DNA of 64,000 nucleotides from Acinetobacter schindleri CIP 107287 (GCF_000368625.1 NZ_KB849576.1:434001-498000); one strand, 5' to 3'. Counted from the stretch's first letter, positions 39,385-50,690 are shown. A program made the numbers and translations. The notes: generated by a model not told the origin, from the sequence alone.

Positions 39385-40518
39385 ATGATAGAAGTGGTAG
39401 ATGGGCAACGTCAGCTCAAGGGTTGTAAACGAATCGTTGTTAAAATCGGATCATCTTTACTCACAGCAAACGGGCAAGGTTTAGATTTAGATGCCATCTC
39501 GCACTGGGCGGGACAAATCGCAGATCTACACAATGCAGGACACGAGATTATTCTGGTGTCATCAGGTGCTGTGGCTGAAGGTATGGTTCGAATGAAACTA
39601 GAGAATCGACCCACCGATCTACCCAGTCTTCAGGCTTGCGCTGCCATTGGTCAGATGGGGCTTATTCATACCTGGTCAAGCGTGCTGGATAAACACCAGA
39701 TCCAGACTGCTCAGGTACTATTAACCCATGATGACCTGGCAGATCGTCGCCGCTATCTCAATTCATGTGATGCCTTGCAGCACCTGATTGAATGGCGTGT
39801 GATTCCGGTGATTAATGAAAATGACACTGTTTCTACCGATGAAATCCGCTTTGGTGATAATGATACCTTGGCTGCCATGGTGGCAGGTCAGGTGCATGCG
39901 GATCTGCTGATTATCCTGACCGATCAGGAAGGCATGTTTGATTCGGACCCACGTTCTAATCCGAATGCCAAACTGTTCCATACCGTACGTGCGATGGATG
40001 AGAGTCTGTTTGATATGGCTGGCGGTGGTGGAAAATTTGGTCGTGGCGGCATGCTAACCAAAGTCCGCGCTGCACGTCTGGCTGCGAAGTCGGGTTGTCC
40101 AACGCTGATTGCCAGTGGTGACAGTGACTGCGTTTTATCGCGTCTTATGACGGGTGAAATGTTGGGCACTTTATTCATCACTGATGATGATCGTGTTACT
40201 GCACATCAGCAATGGCTGGCAGCGCATTTGCAAACGGCAGGTCGTCTGGTGATTGATGATGGTGCTGTTAAGGCCATTAAAGAAAATCACCGCAGTCTGT
40301 TACCGGTAGGCGTTAAAGCAGTTGAAGGTCATTTCGAGCGTGGTGATGTGGTGGAATGTGTCGATACACAAGGTCACCGTATTGCGGTCGGACGTGTGAA
40401 CTTTAGTTCACGTTCAGCTGAGATCGTCAAAGGTCTAGCATCAGACAAAGTGCATCAAGTCCTTGGTGAAGCCCGTTCACTGGAAATGATTCACCGCAAT
40501 CATATGTCGATCTATTAA
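39385..40518 (+). CDS. proB: glutamate 5-kinase
   Basis: 377 residues. Phosphorylates glutamate in the first step of proline synthesis. The amino-acid kinase domain starts at [17 protein letters not shown] and contains [39 protein letters not shown] and [22 protein letters not shown] domain (about 285-375) closes the protein. It is co-directional with obgE; proA is not in this window. A terminator follows. Confidence 0.96.
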   Translation: MIEVVDGQRQLKGCKRIVVKIGSSLLTANGQGLDLDAISHWAGQIADLHNAGHEIILVSSGAVAEGMVRMKLENRPTDLPSLQACAAIGQMGLIHTWSSVLDKHQIQTAQVLLTHDDLADRRRYLNSCDALQHLIEWRVIPVINENDTVSTDEIRFGDNDTLAAMVAGQVHADLLIILTDQEGMFDSDPRSNPNAKLFHTVRAMDESLFDMAGGGGKFGRGGMLTKVRAARLAAKSGCPTLIASGDSDCVLSRLMTGEMLGTLFITDDDRVTAHQQWLAAHLQTAGRLVIDDGAVKAIKENHRSLLPVGVKAVEGHFERGDVVECVDTQGHRIAVGRVNFSSRSAEIVKGLASDKVHQVLGEARSLEMIHRNHMSIY

Positions 40519-40531
40519 GTTAAAGAAATGT

Positions 40532-40562
40532 AAAAAATCCCGCTTTCGAGCGGGATTTTTTA
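40532..40562. terminator. bidirectional terminator between proB and the PAP2 gene
   Basis: AAATCCCGCT / AGCGGGATTT stem with TTCG loop, A and T runs on both sides. Confidence 0.92.
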
Positions 40563-40579
40563 TGGCATTTTCATTAGAT

Positions 40580-41176
40580 TTATTTAATCCAACCCATCCT
40601 GATTAAAGGTGCAAACAGGAACTGATAAATACTCAGGATAAAATCCATCAGTTTTTCCTGATATTTCCACCAGAGTGATAAGCCAGCCAGATTTACAACA
40701 AGTGCAATTAGGAAAGCTCCCGCCATATCGATTGGAAAATGTACACCGACATAGATCCGCGACCAAGCTACCAGCCAGGCAGTCCAGAGTAGGATTCGAC
40801 CCAAATCACGTTGTGCTGAGAAATAATAGGCAAAGGCAATCCCGCTAAAAATACTCATATGGTTGCTGGGAAAAGAACCTGTGGCTTCATGCTCAATTAA
40901 GGTATGACCAATTTCCATGACAAATGGACGAGGCGTATTCAACACAGCAGATAAAACTTCACTTATGGATAAGGTAATCGCAGTGAAGATAAAGGCTTTG
41001 ATAATCACGGTTTTCACTTCACGATTGCCACGTAGCCAAGCTATGGCAAAGATCAGCAGGAATAAATACACCAAATCATGTGCAATTAGACAGGCATAGT
41101 TGATCATCCATATTGAAGCGTGATCAGGTGCATTAAAAAGATGAAACAGATATAAGTTGGGTTGATCAAGGGACAT
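40580..41176 (-). CDS. PAP2-family phosphatase, probable undecaprenyl-diphosphatase
   Basis: 198 residues with about five or six membrane helices. PAP2 motifs appear in order: a divergent first motif LNTPRPF, then GSFPSNHMS, then RIYVGVHFPIDMAGA. The set resembles BcrC/YbjG-type enzymes that recycle undecaprenyl pyrophosphate for peptidoglycan and O-antigen synthesis. ATG 41176 is preferred over a TTG at 41197; no clear Shine-Dalgarno marks either. It is convergent with proB. Confidence 0.85.
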   Translation of the reverse strand: MSLDQPNLYLFHLFNAPDHASIWMINYACLIAHDLVYLFLLIFAIAWLRGNREVKTVIIKAFIFTAITLSISEVLSAVLNTPRPFVMEIGHTLIEHEATGSFPSNHMSIFSGIAFAYYFSAQRDLGRILLWTAWLVAWSRIYVGVHFPIDMAGAFLIALVVNLAGLSLWWKYQEKLMDFILSIYQFLFAPLIRMGWIK

Positions 41177-41287
41177 AAGGTAAGAGGATTGATACAAATG
41201 TCGGTTACTCTAAACCGATTAAAGTGGTATTTATACCGAAGTATGTATGAATTTGTAGCGTTGATTTTTTAAAGTAACCTCAGGTGA

Positions 41288-41318
41288 TAAAAAACCACCC
41301 AAAAGGGTGGTTTTTAAA
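41288..41318 (-). terminator. terminator after the SIMPL gene
   Basis: AAACCACCC / GGGTGGTTT stem around AAAA, T run on the minus strand. Confidence 0.88.
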
Positions 41319-41340
41319 ATCAGAATACTTTTACTAACAC

Positions 41341-42045
41341 TTATTTAAACTGAATCGAACCATTGGCACTCACAGTCATTTTAGACTCACCCGCTGCCAT
41401 TTCCTGATCTGGAATAGCTGCTTCTGCATAAGCCGCTTTGGCCATTGCCATACGTGGAACCGGTGGGTAGCTTGAATTATTGGTGTTAATATTCATATTT
41501 ACCAGTTGATATCCAGCTTTGTTCCAAGCCTGAGCCAGGCTTTGTGCACGTTGCTGGAAGTTTTTGGATGCTTCCAGCATCAGCTCATTTTCAACTTTCT
41601 TACGTTTTGCTTCAGATACTGTAAAGTTAATTGATTCAGTCTGGAAGTTTTGCTGCAATTCGGCAATTAGCTGTGAAGCCGCTTTGAAGTCAGTCGATTC
41701 AATACGCACCTGAGCACGAGCTCTCCACTCTCTGAGTTTACGGTTGTCATTGTCATAGACTGGATAAGTGTGTTGTGAACCGGTTTCAATTTTCACACTC
41801 GGATATTTCTTTGCGGCATTGATGGCCTGGTTCATGAGTTGATTAATTTGCGCTGCAAGCTCAGCAGGCTGTTTATTGGATTTTTCTACATATAAATTGG
41901 CATGCATCAGGTCATTGGAAATATCGCGGCTGGCCTCTGCTGAAATATTAATAATATTATAATTCAGTGGCTCATTTTGGTCTGCAAATGCAGTACTCGC
42001 CAAGGTGCCTGCAAGTATAAGGCTGGACAATGCTAGGAGGCGCAT
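41341..42045 (-). CDS. SIMPL (DUF541) domain periplasmic protein
   Basis: 234 residues. A signal peptide (MRLLALSSLILAGTLASTAFA) is followed by a SIMPL/DUF541 domain with NIINISAEASRDISNDLMHANLYVE, QTESINFTVSEAKRKKVENELMLEASKNFQQRAQSLAQAW and a final SKMTVSANGSIQFK. E. coli YggE, a family member, is linked to oxidative stress; the biochemical role is unknown. It is divergent from dat. Confidence 0.88.
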   Translation of the reverse strand: MRLLALSSLILAGTLASTAFADQNEPLNYNIINISAEASRDISNDLMHANLYVEKSNKQPAELAAQINQLMNQAINAAKKYPSVKIETGSQHTYPVYDNDNRKLREWRARAQVRIESTDFKAASQLIAELQQNFQTESINFTVSEAKRKKVENELMLEASKNFQQRAQSLAQAWNKAGYQLVNMNINTNNSSYPPVPRMAMAKAAYAEAAIPDQEMAAGESKMTVSANGSIQFK

Positions 42046-42520
42046 ATTTTCTTCCTGTTTTTCTTAAAATTAGCCATCTTGGCTGATCCTCAGATATTAA
42101 ATCTCAATTGTGCTCTTTTTGCGAAATATTTGTGGTAAGAGTGTTAAGTTTTTGATTATTTTTTCTGTAGTTTTAAAGTTTAATTATTTTAAAAATTATA
42201 TATTTATTAATGCATTATTAAAATAATTGCAAACTTTTCTGAAAGGCTACAAAAAAGTATAAAAGAAGCTGCTTTTCTTTCCTTTGTCACACGTTAAGAT
42301 GATAATTTAGAGCTTAGACAGGCATGATATTTTTTTTCGATAAATTTTCAGGTAAATTGAGTTGAAAGTTATTTATTTTCCTGAAAAATTCGGTATCATC
42401 CGCCTCCTAAGTTAGTTAACTAAGATTATGGCTAACTAAAATCTTATAAAGCACCGAGTCAAAGGACCAAACGTCACCAGACTTATTTCTTTCAACCCAT
42501 ATCAGAGATGGTAATTCGAT
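42046..42520. promoter_or_regulatory. dat leader / divergent promoter region with palindromes
   Basis: 475 bp without a gene. The 12-bp palindrome TTAGTTAACTAA lies at 42412-42423, with a further half-site CTAAC downstream and a TAAGATT / AATCTTA hairpin just after it. CATATC (42498-42503) can pair with GATATG (42518-42523), which contains the dat start codon, with the Shine-Dalgarno in the loop. Operator and translational-control roles are inferred. Confidence 0.4.
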
Positions 42521-43894
42521 ATGAGCGTTACTTCTGTAAACCCTGCCACCAATTCCACAAACGAATACTACTTGACTCGCCAAAGTCAGATGGAATCGAA
42601 TGTGCGTAGTTATCCACGTAAATTACCGTTAGCGATAGCGAAAGCACAAGGTTGCTGGGTTACCGATGTTGAAGGTACTGAGTACCTTGATTGTTTAGCT
42701 GGGGCAGGGACATTGGCTTTGGGCCATAATCATCCTGCGGTGATTCAAAGTATCCAGGATACGCTTGCAAGCGGTCTCCCACTGCATACCCTGGATTTAA
42801 CCACTCCTTTAAAAGATGCTTTCACTGAAGCTCTTCTTTCCTACCTTCCAGGTGGTAAAGAAGAATATTGCTTACAGTTCTGTGGCCCATCTGGTGCAGA
42901 TGCAACAGAAGCAGCGATTAAACTTGCCAAAACCTTTACCGGTCGTAGTTCAGTGATCAGCTTCTCTGGTGGCTATCACGGTATGACGCATGGTGCATTG
43001 GCCATGACAGGTAACCTGTCTGCGAAGAATGCCGTGAATGGTTTAATGCCAGGCGTTCAGTTCATGCCTTATCCGCATGAATACCGTTGCCCATTGGGTC
43101 TAGGTGGTGAAGCGGGTGTTGACGCTTTAACTTACTTCTTTGAAAACTTCATTGAAGATGTTGAAAGCGGTGTAACGAAGCCAGCAGCTGTGATTCTTGA
43201 AGCGATTCAAGGTGAAGGCGGTGTGGTAACAGCACCAGTAAAATGGTTACAGAAAATCCGTGAAGTGACTGAAAAACACAACATCGTATTGATTCTTGAT
43301 GAAGTTCAAGCGGGCTTTGCACGTTCAGGCAAAATGTTTGCATTTGAACACGCGGGTATCGAACCTGATGTGGTGGTGATGTCTAAAGCCGTGGGTGGTA
43401 GCCTGCCACTTGCGGTACTGGGTATTAAACGTAAGTTCGACGCATGGCAACCTGCTGGCCATACCGGTACATTCCGTGGTAACCAGCTGGCAATGGGTAC
43501 AGGTCTTGCAACCATCAATACCATTAAAGAGCAAAATCTGGCGCAAAACGCACAAGAACGTGGTGATTTCCTGCAAGCTGAACTGAAAAAGCTAGCTGCT
43601 GAATTCCCATGTATCGGTAACGTGCGTGGCCGTGGCTTAATGATCGGTGTTGAAATTGTAGACGAACGTAAACCTGCCGACCATATGGGTTCTTTACCTG
43701 CTGATGGTCAATTGGCTGCAGCGATCCAGACTGCTTGTTTCAACAACAAACTGTTGCTTGAGAAAGGTGGTCGTAACGGTACAGTGATCCGTTTGCTTTG
43801 CCCATTGATTATTACTCAGGCAGAGTGTGAAGAAGTTCTGGTTCGCTTCAAGAAAGCGGTTGCTGAAGCTTTAGTCGCAGTTCGAGGCGCGTAA
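42521..43894 (+). CDS. dat: L-2,4-diaminobutyrate:2-oxoglutarate aminotransferase
   Basis: 457-residue class-III PLP aminotransferase. Features are [19 protein letters not shown], the PLP phosphate region [50 protein letters not shown] and the PLP-lysine motif [17 protein letters not shown]. It makes L-2,4-diaminobutyrate from aspartate semialdehyde. The ddc gene follows after 3 nt, the classic Acinetobacter pair for 1,3-diaminopropane. Confidence 0.95.
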   Translation: MSVTSVNPATNSTNEYYLTRQSQMESNVRSYPRKLPLAIAKAQGCWVTDVEGTEYLDCLAGAGTLALGHNHPAVIQSIQDTLASGLPLHTLDLTTPLKDAFTEALLSYLPGGKEEYCLQFCGPSGADATEAAIKLAKTFTGRSSVISFSGGYHGMTHGALAMTGNLSAKNAVNGLMPGVQFMPYPHEYRCPLGLGGEAGVDALTYFFENFIEDVESGVTKPAAVILEAIQGEGGVVTAPVKWLQKIREVTEKHNIVLILDEVQAGFARSGKMFAFEHAGIEPDVVVMSKAVGGSLPLAVLGIKRKFDAWQPAGHTGTFRGNQLAMGTGLATINTIKEQNLAQNAQERGDFLQAELKKLAAEFPCIGNVRGRGLMIGVEIVDERKPADHMGSLPADGQLAAAIQTACFNNKLLLEKGGRNGTVIRLLCPLIITQAECEEVLVRFKKAVAEALVAVRGA

Positions 43895-43897
43895 TTT

Positions 43898-45430
43898 ATG
43901 GTAGATTTTGCAGAACATCGTAAAGCGTTACTCTGCAATGATGCTGCATCTATCGCTGACTATGAGTCAGCGATGGACCAGGCGACCGAAGCGGTTGCAG
44001 CATGGTTGCAAAATGACAAAATGTACACGGGTGGCAGCATCAAGGAATTGCGTAGCGCAATTGCTTTCAACCCTTCTAAAGATGGTTTGGGTCTTCAAAA
44101 GTCTTTAGAGCGTATGGTTGAGCTATTCCTTAACAAAAGCTTGAAAGTACATCACCCTCATTCTCTAGCGCATTTGCACTGTCCAACCATGGTGGCAAGC
44201 CAGGTTGCGGAAGTGCTGATCAATGCGACTAACCAGTCAATGGACTCTTGGGATCAAAGCCCAGCGGGTTCTTTGATGGAAGTGCAGTTAATCGACTGGC
44301 TACGTCAAAAGGTTGGTTATGGTTCAGGTCAGGCGGGTGTATTTACTTCAGGTGGTACACAGTCGAACCTGATGGGTGTATTGCTGGCGCGTGATGCCTG
44401 CATCGCGAAAAACTGGAAAGACGAAAACGGCAATCCGTGGTCGGTTCAGCGTGATGGTATCCCTGCGGACGCGATGCGTAACGTCAAAGTCATCTGTTCT
44501 GAAAATGCGCACTTCTCTGTGCAAAAGAACATGGCGATGATGGGTATGGGCTTCCAGTCAGTAGTTACTGTTCCTGTAAATGAAAATGCACAGATGGATG
44601 TTGATGCTCTGGAAAAAACCATGGCGCATCTTCAGTCTGAAGGCAAAATCGTCGCATGTGTGGTAGCAACCGCAGGTACAACCGATGCGGGCGCGATTGA
44701 TCCATTGAAAGCAATTCGTGAAATCACCAATAAATATGGCGCGTGGATGCATATCGATGCGGCATGGGGTGGCGCACTGATTCTATCCAATGACTATCGT
44801 TCTATGCTGGATGGGATTGAGTTATCTGATTCGATCACATTGGATTTCCACAAGCATTATTTCCAAACGATTTCATGTGGTGCGTTCTTGCTGAAAGATG
44901 AAGCGAACTATCGTTTCATGCATTATGAAGCGGAGTATTTAAACTCTGCTTATGATGAAGAGCACGGCGTTCCGAACTTGGTATCGAAGTCACTGCAAAC
45001 CACGCGTCGTTTCGATGCGTTGAAGTTGTGGATGACGGTTGAAGCCTTGGGTGAAGAGCTTTACGGTTCAATGATTGATCATGGCGTGAAATTGACACGT
45101 GAAGTGGCAGACTACATCAAGGCAACGGATGGTCTGGAACTTCTGGTTGAGCCGCAGTTTGCATCAGTATTGTTCCGTGTGGTTCCAGCAGGTTATCCAG
45201 CTGAGTTTGTGGATGCCCTGAACCAGAACGTGGCAGATGAACTGTTTGCGCGTGGTGAAGCGAACATTGGTGTAACTAAAGTCGGTCAGGTTCAATCTCT
45301 GAAAATGACGACTTTAAGTCCGGTGGCAACACTTGAAAACGTGAAGAACCTGCTGGCACTGGTGCTTGCAGAAGCGGATCGAATCAAGGATTCCATCGCT
45401 GACGGTACTTATACACCACCAATTGCATAA
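43898..45430 (+). CDS. ddc: L-2,4-diaminobutyrate decarboxylase
   Basis: 510-residue group-II PLP decarboxylase yielding 1,3-diaminopropane. Visible motifs include [61 protein letters not shown] and the PLP-lysine region [21 protein letters not shown]. It lies 3 nt after dat, so the two are co-translated. 1,3-diaminopropane has been tied to surface motility and virulence in A. baumannii. A terminator follows. Confidence 0.95.
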   Translation: MVDFAEHRKALLCNDAASIADYESAMDQATEAVAAWLQNDKMYTGGSIKELRSAIAFNPSKDGLGLQKSLERMVELFLNKSLKVHHPHSLAHLHCPTMVASQVAEVLINATNQSMDSWDQSPAGSLMEVQLIDWLRQKVGYGSGQAGVFTSGGTQSNLMGVLLARDACIAKNWKDENGNPWSVQRDGIPADAMRNVKVICSENAHFSVQKNMAMMGMGFQSVVTVPVNENAQMDVDALEKTMAHLQSEGKIVACVVATAGTTDAGAIDPLKAIREITNKYGAWMHIDAAWGGALILSNDYRSMLDGIELSDSITLDFHKHYFQTISCGAFLLKDEANYRFMHYEAEYLNSAYDEEHGVPNLVSKSLQTTRRFDALKLWMTVEALGEELYGSMIDHGVKLTREVADYIKATDGLELLVEPQFASVLFRVVPAGYPAEFVDALNQNVADELFARGEANIGVTKVGQVQSLKMTTLSPVATLENVKNLLALVLAEADRIKDSIADGTYTPPIA

Positions 45431-45445
45431 GTGATTGTGGTGTGA

Positions 45446-45475
45446 AAAAGGAGGCCTGTTGGTCTCCTTTTTTTA
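45446..45475 (+). terminator. terminator after ddc
   Basis: AAGGAGGCC / GGTCTCCTT stem and a run of T. Confidence 0.88.
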
Positions 45476-45681
45476 TATTTCAACAAAGATTATTTGTTTC
45501 TAGATCAAATTTAAATAGTGGTTATTCATGCATCAAAATTGTGGTAAAAAAAGAAATTCTTTGTAAGAAACACAAAATTTTTTACATATTTAGTTGCTAT
45601 AAAAATGTCGAAAAAATTCTTAAATAATTTATAATACATTGAAAATAATAAATATTTTTAGTTTATTTGGTGCTGTAAGAC
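45476..45681. other. AT-rich spacer between ddc and the pst promoter
   Basis: Very AT-rich, no supported gene; the short frame seen here has no coding character. Confidence 0.5.
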
Positions 45682-45721
45682 TTATCATAAAATCTTCATA
45701 AATCTGTAACCCGCCTGTCAT
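45682..45721 (+). promoter_or_regulatory. Pho box, four direct repeats at 11-bp spacing
   Basis: TTATCAT (45682), TCTTCAT (45693), CTGTAAC (45704) and CTGTCAT (45715), each followed by a 4-nt mostly AT spacer. The 7+4 periodicity and the consensus CTGTCAT are those of PhoB sites, so pstSCAB should be induced by phosphate starvation. pstS starts 92 nt downstream. Confidence 0.88.
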
Positions 45722-45812
45722 ATTTAAAAATCAAAATACTTGTATCGAAACAAGTACAACACGACAAAAAAAGTGGCGTACTCCAAATTTAAATGATTGT
45801 GAGAGATACAGA

Positions 45813-46841
45813 ATGCGCTTTACAAAAATTACACTTGCACTTGCAGTGATGGGGCTAGGCATGACTGCTGCGAATGCAGCACGCGACACAATTCAAATCG
45901 CAGGTTCTTCAACTGTACTTCCATATGCAAGTATTGTAGCTGAAGAATTTGGCAACACTTTCCCGCAGTTTAAAACTCCAGTTGTCGGCTCAGGCGGTTC
46001 GTCAGGTGGTTTGAAACAATTCTGTAATGGTGTGGGTGATAATACCATCGATATCGCAAACGCATCTCGCCAGATCAAAAGTTCCGAATTGGCAGAATGT
46101 AAAAAGAATGGCGTTAACCAAGTACTAGAAATCAAAATCGGTTATGACGGTATTGTCTTTGCATCGAATGCCAAAAAAGCAGCTTATAAACTTCGTCCAC
46201 AACATGTTTTTGCAGCCTTGGCAGCACAGTTACCAGCCAACGGCAAAATGGTAGCTAACCCGTATACACGCTGGAACCAGATTGACAAGTCACTTCCTAA
46301 TGAGCCGATCACCCTGGTAATTCCTGCTTCGAATCATGGAACACGCGAAGTCTTCCAGGAGAAGATGGTGGATGCAGGTTGTGAAACATATGCTGCAATT
46401 AAGTCTTTAGGTAAAGATGCCAAAAAGAAAGCCTGTACCACTTTCCGTAAAGATGGTCGTGTTATTGAAATTTCTGGTGACTATACCGAAACACTGGCAC
46501 GTCTGAAAACCTCTCCAAGTGCAGTTGGTGTATTTGGTCTAGGTTTCTATGACCAGAACCGTGACAAGCTGCGTGTTGCAACAGTTAACAATGTTGCACC
46601 ATCTGAGCAGACCATCCTGAATGGTTCTTATCCGGTATCTCGTCCATTGTTCTTCTATGTGAAAGGCGAACACCTGAAATCAATCAAAGGTTTGCCACAG
46701 TTCACTGAATATTTCCTGAGCAAGAAAGTATCTGGTAAAGGATCAAAACTGGAAAAAGCAGGTTTGATTTCAATGTCTGATAAGGAACGTGCAGCAGTAC
46801 TTGCTAACTTTAAGGCAGCTAAAGTAGTTGTAGTGAAGTAA
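45813..46841 (+). CDS. pstS: phosphate-binding periplasmic protein PstS
   Basis: 342 residues with a signal peptide (MRFTKITLALAVMGLGMTAANA). The mature protein begins ARDTIQIAGSSTVLPYASIVAEEF, followed by GSGGSSGGLKQFC and DIANASRQIKSSE, phosphate-contacting loops of the long PstS type. PASNHGTREVFQ provides another ligand segment. It is the first gene of the pst operon, behind the Pho box. Confidence 0.95.
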   Translation: MRFTKITLALAVMGLGMTAANAARDTIQIAGSSTVLPYASIVAEEFGNTFPQFKTPVVGSGGSSGGLKQFCNGVGDNTIDIANASRQIKSSELAECKKNGVNQVLEIKIGYDGIVFASNAKKAAYKLRPQHVFAALAAQLPANGKMVANPYTRWNQIDKSLPNEPITLVIPASNHGTREVFQEKMVDAGCETYAAIKSLGKDAKKKACTTFRKDGRVIEISGDYTETLARLKTSPSAVGVFGLGFYDQNRDKLRVATVNNVAPSEQTILNGSYPVSRPLFFYVKGEHLKSIKGLPQFTEYFLSKKVSGKGSKLEKAGLISMSDKERAAVLANFKAAKVVVVK

Positions 46842-46940
46842 GTAAATAATGAAATAGCTGGTGGCTGGAAACGGTCACCGGCTTTTAGTCATAGATAGGT
46901 TTTTTAAAAATATGAAGATTGAAAAAACAGTGGAGCATAC

Positions 46941-48320
46941 ATGAATCTGCTACTCCTGGGTGTGTTACTGGCGATTATCGCCGTTGCCTATCAGATCGGA
47001 TTAAGTCGAAGCCAGAAATTGGCAGGCCAAGGCAAAAACACAGCAATGCTGAATTCGCGTCCCGGCTACTATGGCGCCATGGTGGCTTTATGGTGTGGTA
47101 TTCCTGCATTTTTAATCTTCATGATCTGGAATCTGGTTGAACCTGTGCTCCTGGAACAGCTGGTGCTGAAACACCTGCCGCAACAGATGGTCGCAGGCAT
47201 GGATTCTGCAGCTCTAAGTGTGATCGTGGATCGGGTGCAGGCACTGGCTTCCGGTTTTGGCGTTAGTGATACACCACAGGCTTATGAACTGGCTGCAGCA
47301 GAGCAGGTGGCACGTATCATGAGCATCAGCAGTTATGCCAAGCTGGTGGTGGTGATCTCTGTTGCTGTTGCTGGACTGGTTTGGGCCAAAAAACGTATCA
47401 GTAATCAGTTACGTGCACGTTATCAGGTTGAAAAAGTTATCAATATCAGCTTGGCACTCTGTTCTGGTGTTGCCATCCTGACCACACTCGGCATTGTTAT
47501 GTCGATGTTTGGTGAAGCAATGCGCTTCTTTAGCTTCGTCAGCCCAATTGATTTTTTCTTTGGCACACAATGGAACCCTGGTTTTAGCACTTCAGGCAAT
47601 GCTGAAGGAAGTTATGGCCTGTTGCCTTTATTGTGGGGCACCTTGATGGTCAGTGGAATCGCCCTGTTGGTAGCAGTTCCATTGGGTCTGATGATTGCGA
47701 TCTATCTGTCCGAATATGCCTCACCAAAATTCCGTTCATGGGCAAAACCGACTATTGAGGTTCTGGCTGGTATTCCAACCATCGTTTACGGTGTGTTTGC
47801 CTTGATGATTCTGGGCCCATTTATTAAAACGCTTGGTGCTATGGTCGGTGTTGATATTAATGCGACCAGTGCCTTAACTGCTGGTTTTGTCATGGGCATC
47901 ATGATCATTCCGTTTGTATCTTCCTTATCAGATGACATTATTACCCAGGTACCACGTGCCTTACGAGACGGTTCACTGGGTCTAGGCGCAACCAAATCTG
48001 AAACGATCCGCCAGGTGGTACTGCCAGCCGCTTTGCCGGGCATTATCGGTGCCTTCTTGCTGGCAGCATCCCGTGCGATTGGTGAGACCATGATTGTGGT
48101 ACTGGCAGCAGGTAATAGCCCGCTGTTACATGCCAATCCACTGGAAGCGGTATCAACTGTAACCATTACCATTGTGAACCAGTTAACTGGCGATACTGAC
48201 TTTGCCAGTCCACAAGCACTGGTTGCGTTTGCATTGGGTCTGACTCTTTTTGTTATTACCTTAGGTTTGAACATTGTCGCACTGTACATCGTGCGTAAAT
48301 ATCGTGAGCAATACGACTAA
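46941..48320 (+). CDS. pstC: phosphate ABC transporter permease PstC
   Basis: 459-residue inner-membrane permease, longer than the E. coli subunit (about 320) because of N-terminal helices and a linker (about 1-210) before the permease core. The core contains YLSEYASPKFRSWAKPTIEVLAGIPTIVYGVFALM and the coupling motif ALRDGSLGLGATKSETIRQVVLPAALPGIIGAFLLA. GGAG precedes the ATG by 5 nt. It ends in a TAATG overlap with pstA. Confidence 0.95.
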   Translation: MNLLLLGVLLAIIAVAYQIGLSRSQKLAGQGKNTAMLNSRPGYYGAMVALWCGIPAFLIFMIWNLVEPVLLEQLVLKHLPQQMVAGMDSAALSVIVDRVQALASGFGVSDTPQAYELAAAEQVARIMSISSYAKLVVVISVAVAGLVWAKKRISNQLRARYQVEKVINISLALCSGVAILTTLGIVMSMFGEAMRFFSFVSPIDFFFGTQWNPGFSTSGNAEGSYGLLPLLWGTLMVSGIALLVAVPLGLMIAIYLSEYASPKFRSWAKPTIEVLAGIPTIVYGVFALMILGPFIKTLGAMVGVDINATSALTAGFVMGIMIIPFVSSLSDDIITQVPRALRDGSLGLGATKSETIRQVVLPAALPGIIGAFLLAASRAIGETMIVVLAAGNSPLLHANPLEAVSTVTITIVNQLTGDTDFASPQALVAFALGLTLFVITLGLNIVALYIVRKYREQYD

Positions 48321-49711
48321 TGAGTACTTCAAATACCACACCTTTAGATCAGCGTATTGATCCATCTGTTAATGCTGAGCTGCGTGAAGAGCGTAAAAAG
48401 ACCATTCAAAGCTCTCTTGCACGACGCCATTGCAAAGAAAAAACCTTTCGTATGCTTGGTTTTTCTGCAGTATTGGCGGGTCTGTTCTTTGTCGTATTGC
48501 TGTTCGGTAGTATCTTGGCCAAAGGCTTGCCGGCATTCTGGCAAAGCAGTATGAGCCTGTCTATCCATTTCGATCCGGCAATTGTCAATATTGGTCCACA
48601 ACCCAAACAGACTGCCGGCGAGTCTCCTGCACAGTTTGAACAGCGTATGGTGGATTGGCAGATGCAGGCTGGCATGGTCGACTGGGATGCCCTGATCATT
48701 AACGGCATGATTGCCAAAGACGGCAAGCTGGAAAACCATCGTGATGAACTGGGTTATTTATATACTAGTTCAGAAGCCTATCGTCTGCGTGACATGGTAC
48801 TGAACAATCCAAGTCTGGTAGGAAAAACTCAGGAAGTTAAAATTTTGGCCGACGCCAATGTTGATGTATGGCTTGCAGGTAATATTGACCGTGACCTGCC
48901 AGATGAGCAGCAACAGCTAAGTCCTGAAGTCCGCCAGATTGCTGATGACATGAAAGCTTCAGGTGTGATCGAAAACAGCTTCAATACCAATATCTTTACC
49001 AATCCGGACTCCCGTAGTTCGCCTGCAACCTCTGGTTTGGCAGGTGCATTCATGGGCTCACTGTTCATGATGTTGATCGTGATCTTTATCTCGATTCCAA
49101 TCGGTGTAGCTTCAGCCATCTATCTGGAAGAGTTTGCACCAAAAAACTGGATCACCGATGTCATTGAAGTCAACATCAATAACTTGGCAGCCGTTCCGTC
49201 TATTGTTTTCGGTCTACTTGGTGCAGCGATCTTCATCGGCTGGATGCATTTACCACTTTCAGCGCCATTAGTCGGTGGTCTGGTACTTAGTCTGATGACT
49301 TTGCCAACCGTGATTATTACCACACGAGCTTCTCTAAAAGCTGTGCCACCATCAATTCGTCAGGCAGCCTTAGGCTTGGGTGCCTCACGTTTACAGACTG
49401 TATTCCATCATATTTTACCACTCGCACTACCAGGTATTTTGACCGGAGCGATTATTGGTGTCGCACAGGCACTTGGCGAAACCGCACCACTGTTATTGAT
49501 CGGGATGAGCGCCTTTGTTGCTAGCGTACCGGCAACGCCACTAGATCAATCGACTGCTTTGCCTGTACAGATTTTCCTGTGGCAGGGTAATGAATTGCGT
49601 AACTTCTTCGAAGGTCGTACTGCTGCCGCCATTATTGTTCTCCTTGTCATGATGATTGGCTTAAACAGCTTAGCCATCTGGTTACGTAAGAAGTTTGAAG
49701 TCCGTTGGTAA
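48320..49711 (+). CDS. pstA: phosphate ABC transporter permease PstA
   Basis: 463 residues. One N-terminal helix (about 48-70) and a large periplasmic segment (about 75-235) precede the permease domain, which has [34 protein letters not shown] and the ABC-coupling loop [36 protein letters not shown]. The ATG shares one base with the pstC stop, so translation is coupled. The extra domain is common in gammaproteobacterial long PstA. Confidence 0.95.
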   Translation: MSTSNTTPLDQRIDPSVNAELREERKKTIQSSLARRHCKEKTFRMLGFSAVLAGLFFVVLLFGSILAKGLPAFWQSSMSLSIHFDPAIVNIGPQPKQTAGESPAQFEQRMVDWQMQAGMVDWDALIINGMIAKDGKLENHRDELGYLYTSSEAYRLRDMVLNNPSLVGKTQEVKILADANVDVWLAGNIDRDLPDEQQQLSPEVRQIADDMKASGVIENSFNTNIFTNPDSRSSPATSGLAGAFMGSLFMMLIVIFISIPIGVASAIYLEEFAPKNWITDVIEVNINNLAAVPSIVFGLLGAAIFIGWMHLPLSAPLVGGLVLSLMTLPTVIITTRASLKAVPPSIRQAALGLGASRLQTVFHHILPLALPGILTGAIIGVAQALGETAPLLLIGMSAFVASVPATPLDQSTALPVQIFLWQGNELRNFFEGRTAAAIIVLLVMMIGLNSLAIWLRKKFEVRW

Positions 49712-49721
49712 GGAGAAAATA

Positions 49722-50636
49722 ATGAAAACAATGAATATTTCAAACTATTTAAAAAAGGATCTATCCATGAACCTCCAGCAAAATAAATTTATTGCAGATG
49801 CCGCTGCAACCAAGCCCCTGATTTCATATAATTCTCAGTTCGAGACCCAAGCTGAAAATAAGAAAAAAGACAAGACGGGTAATGTCAAGCTGAGCGCGCA
49901 GGATGTACATGTTTACTATGGTGAACTCGAAGCGATCAAAGGTATTGACCTGAACATTTATGAAAATGAAGTGATCGCCTTTATTGGTCCATCGGGTTGC
50001 GGTAAATCGACTTTCCTGCGCGCTCTTAACCGGATGAACGACACCATTGATGGTTGCCGTATGACAGGTAAAGTTTTGCTGGATCATCAGGATATTTATG
50101 ATCCTAATCTGGATGTAGTATTGCTACGTGCGCAGGTTGGCATGGTATTTCAGAAACCAAACCCATTTCCAAAATCTATTTTTGACAATGTGGCCTATGG
50201 TCCAAAACTGCATGGTCTGGCTCGCGATAGATATGATCTGGAAGAAATTGTCGAGAATAGTTTACGTAAGGCCGGATTGTGGAATGAAGTAAAGGACCGA
50301 CTGAATCAGCCGGGAACAACTTTATCTGGTGGTCAGCAGCAACGTCTCTGCATCGCGCGAACCATTGCGGTAAGCCCGGATGTCATCCTGATGGATGAAC
50401 CATGTTCAGCGCTGGATCCGATTGCGACAGCAAAAGTGGAAGAGCTGATCTCCGAACTTTCTACCCAATATACGATTGCTATTGTGACTCACTCAATGCA
50501 GCAGGCGGCACGCGTGTCAGATCGAACAGCATACTTCCATTTAGGCGATCTAATTGAAGTGAATTCGACAGAAAAAGTCTTTAGCCAGCCGGATCATCAG
50601 TTGACAGAAGCATACATTACTGGTCGTTTTGGTTAA
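49722..50636 (+). CDS. pstB: phosphate ABC transporter ATP-binding protein PstB
   Basis: 304-residue ATPase that powers PstCA. Walker A is GPSGCGKST, signature [16 protein letters not shown], Walker [15 protein letters not shown]-loop [13 protein letters not shown]. About 50 residues precede the conserved start [21 protein letters not shown], a longer leader than in E. coli. ATG 49722 has AAGGAG 6 nt before it; a later ATG (MNLQQNK) is also possible. phoU does not follow; a terminator does. Confidence 0.94.
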   Translation: MKTMNISNYLKKDLSMNLQQNKFIADAAATKPLISYNSQFETQAENKKKDKTGNVKLSAQDVHVYYGELEAIKGIDLNIYENEVIAFIGPSGCGKSTFLRALNRMNDTIDGCRMTGKVLLDHQDIYDPNLDVVLLRAQVGMVFQKPNPFPKSIFDNVAYGPKLHGLARDRYDLEEIVENSLRKAGLWNEVKDRLNQPGTTLSGGQQQRLCIARTIAVSPDVILMDEPCSALDPIATAKVEELISELSTQYTIAIVTHSMQQAARVSDRTAYFHLGDLIEVNSTEKVFSQPDHQLTEAYITGRFG

Positions 50637-50657
50637 TACACATTTAAAAAATATTTT

Positions 50658-50690
50658 AAAACAGAATCTTAGGATTCTGTTTTTTTGTTA
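50658..50690 (+). terminator. terminator after pstB
   Basis: AAACAGAATC / GATTCTGTTT stem and a long T run, closing the pst operon without phoU. Confidence 0.88.

Noticed and set aside
43149..43586. Several frames on both strands inside dat
   Set aside because: They are shadows of a strongly coding aminotransferase gene.
45442..45627. 61-codon frame after ddc
   Set aside because: It begins inside the ddc terminator and has AT-rich, low-complexity sequence.
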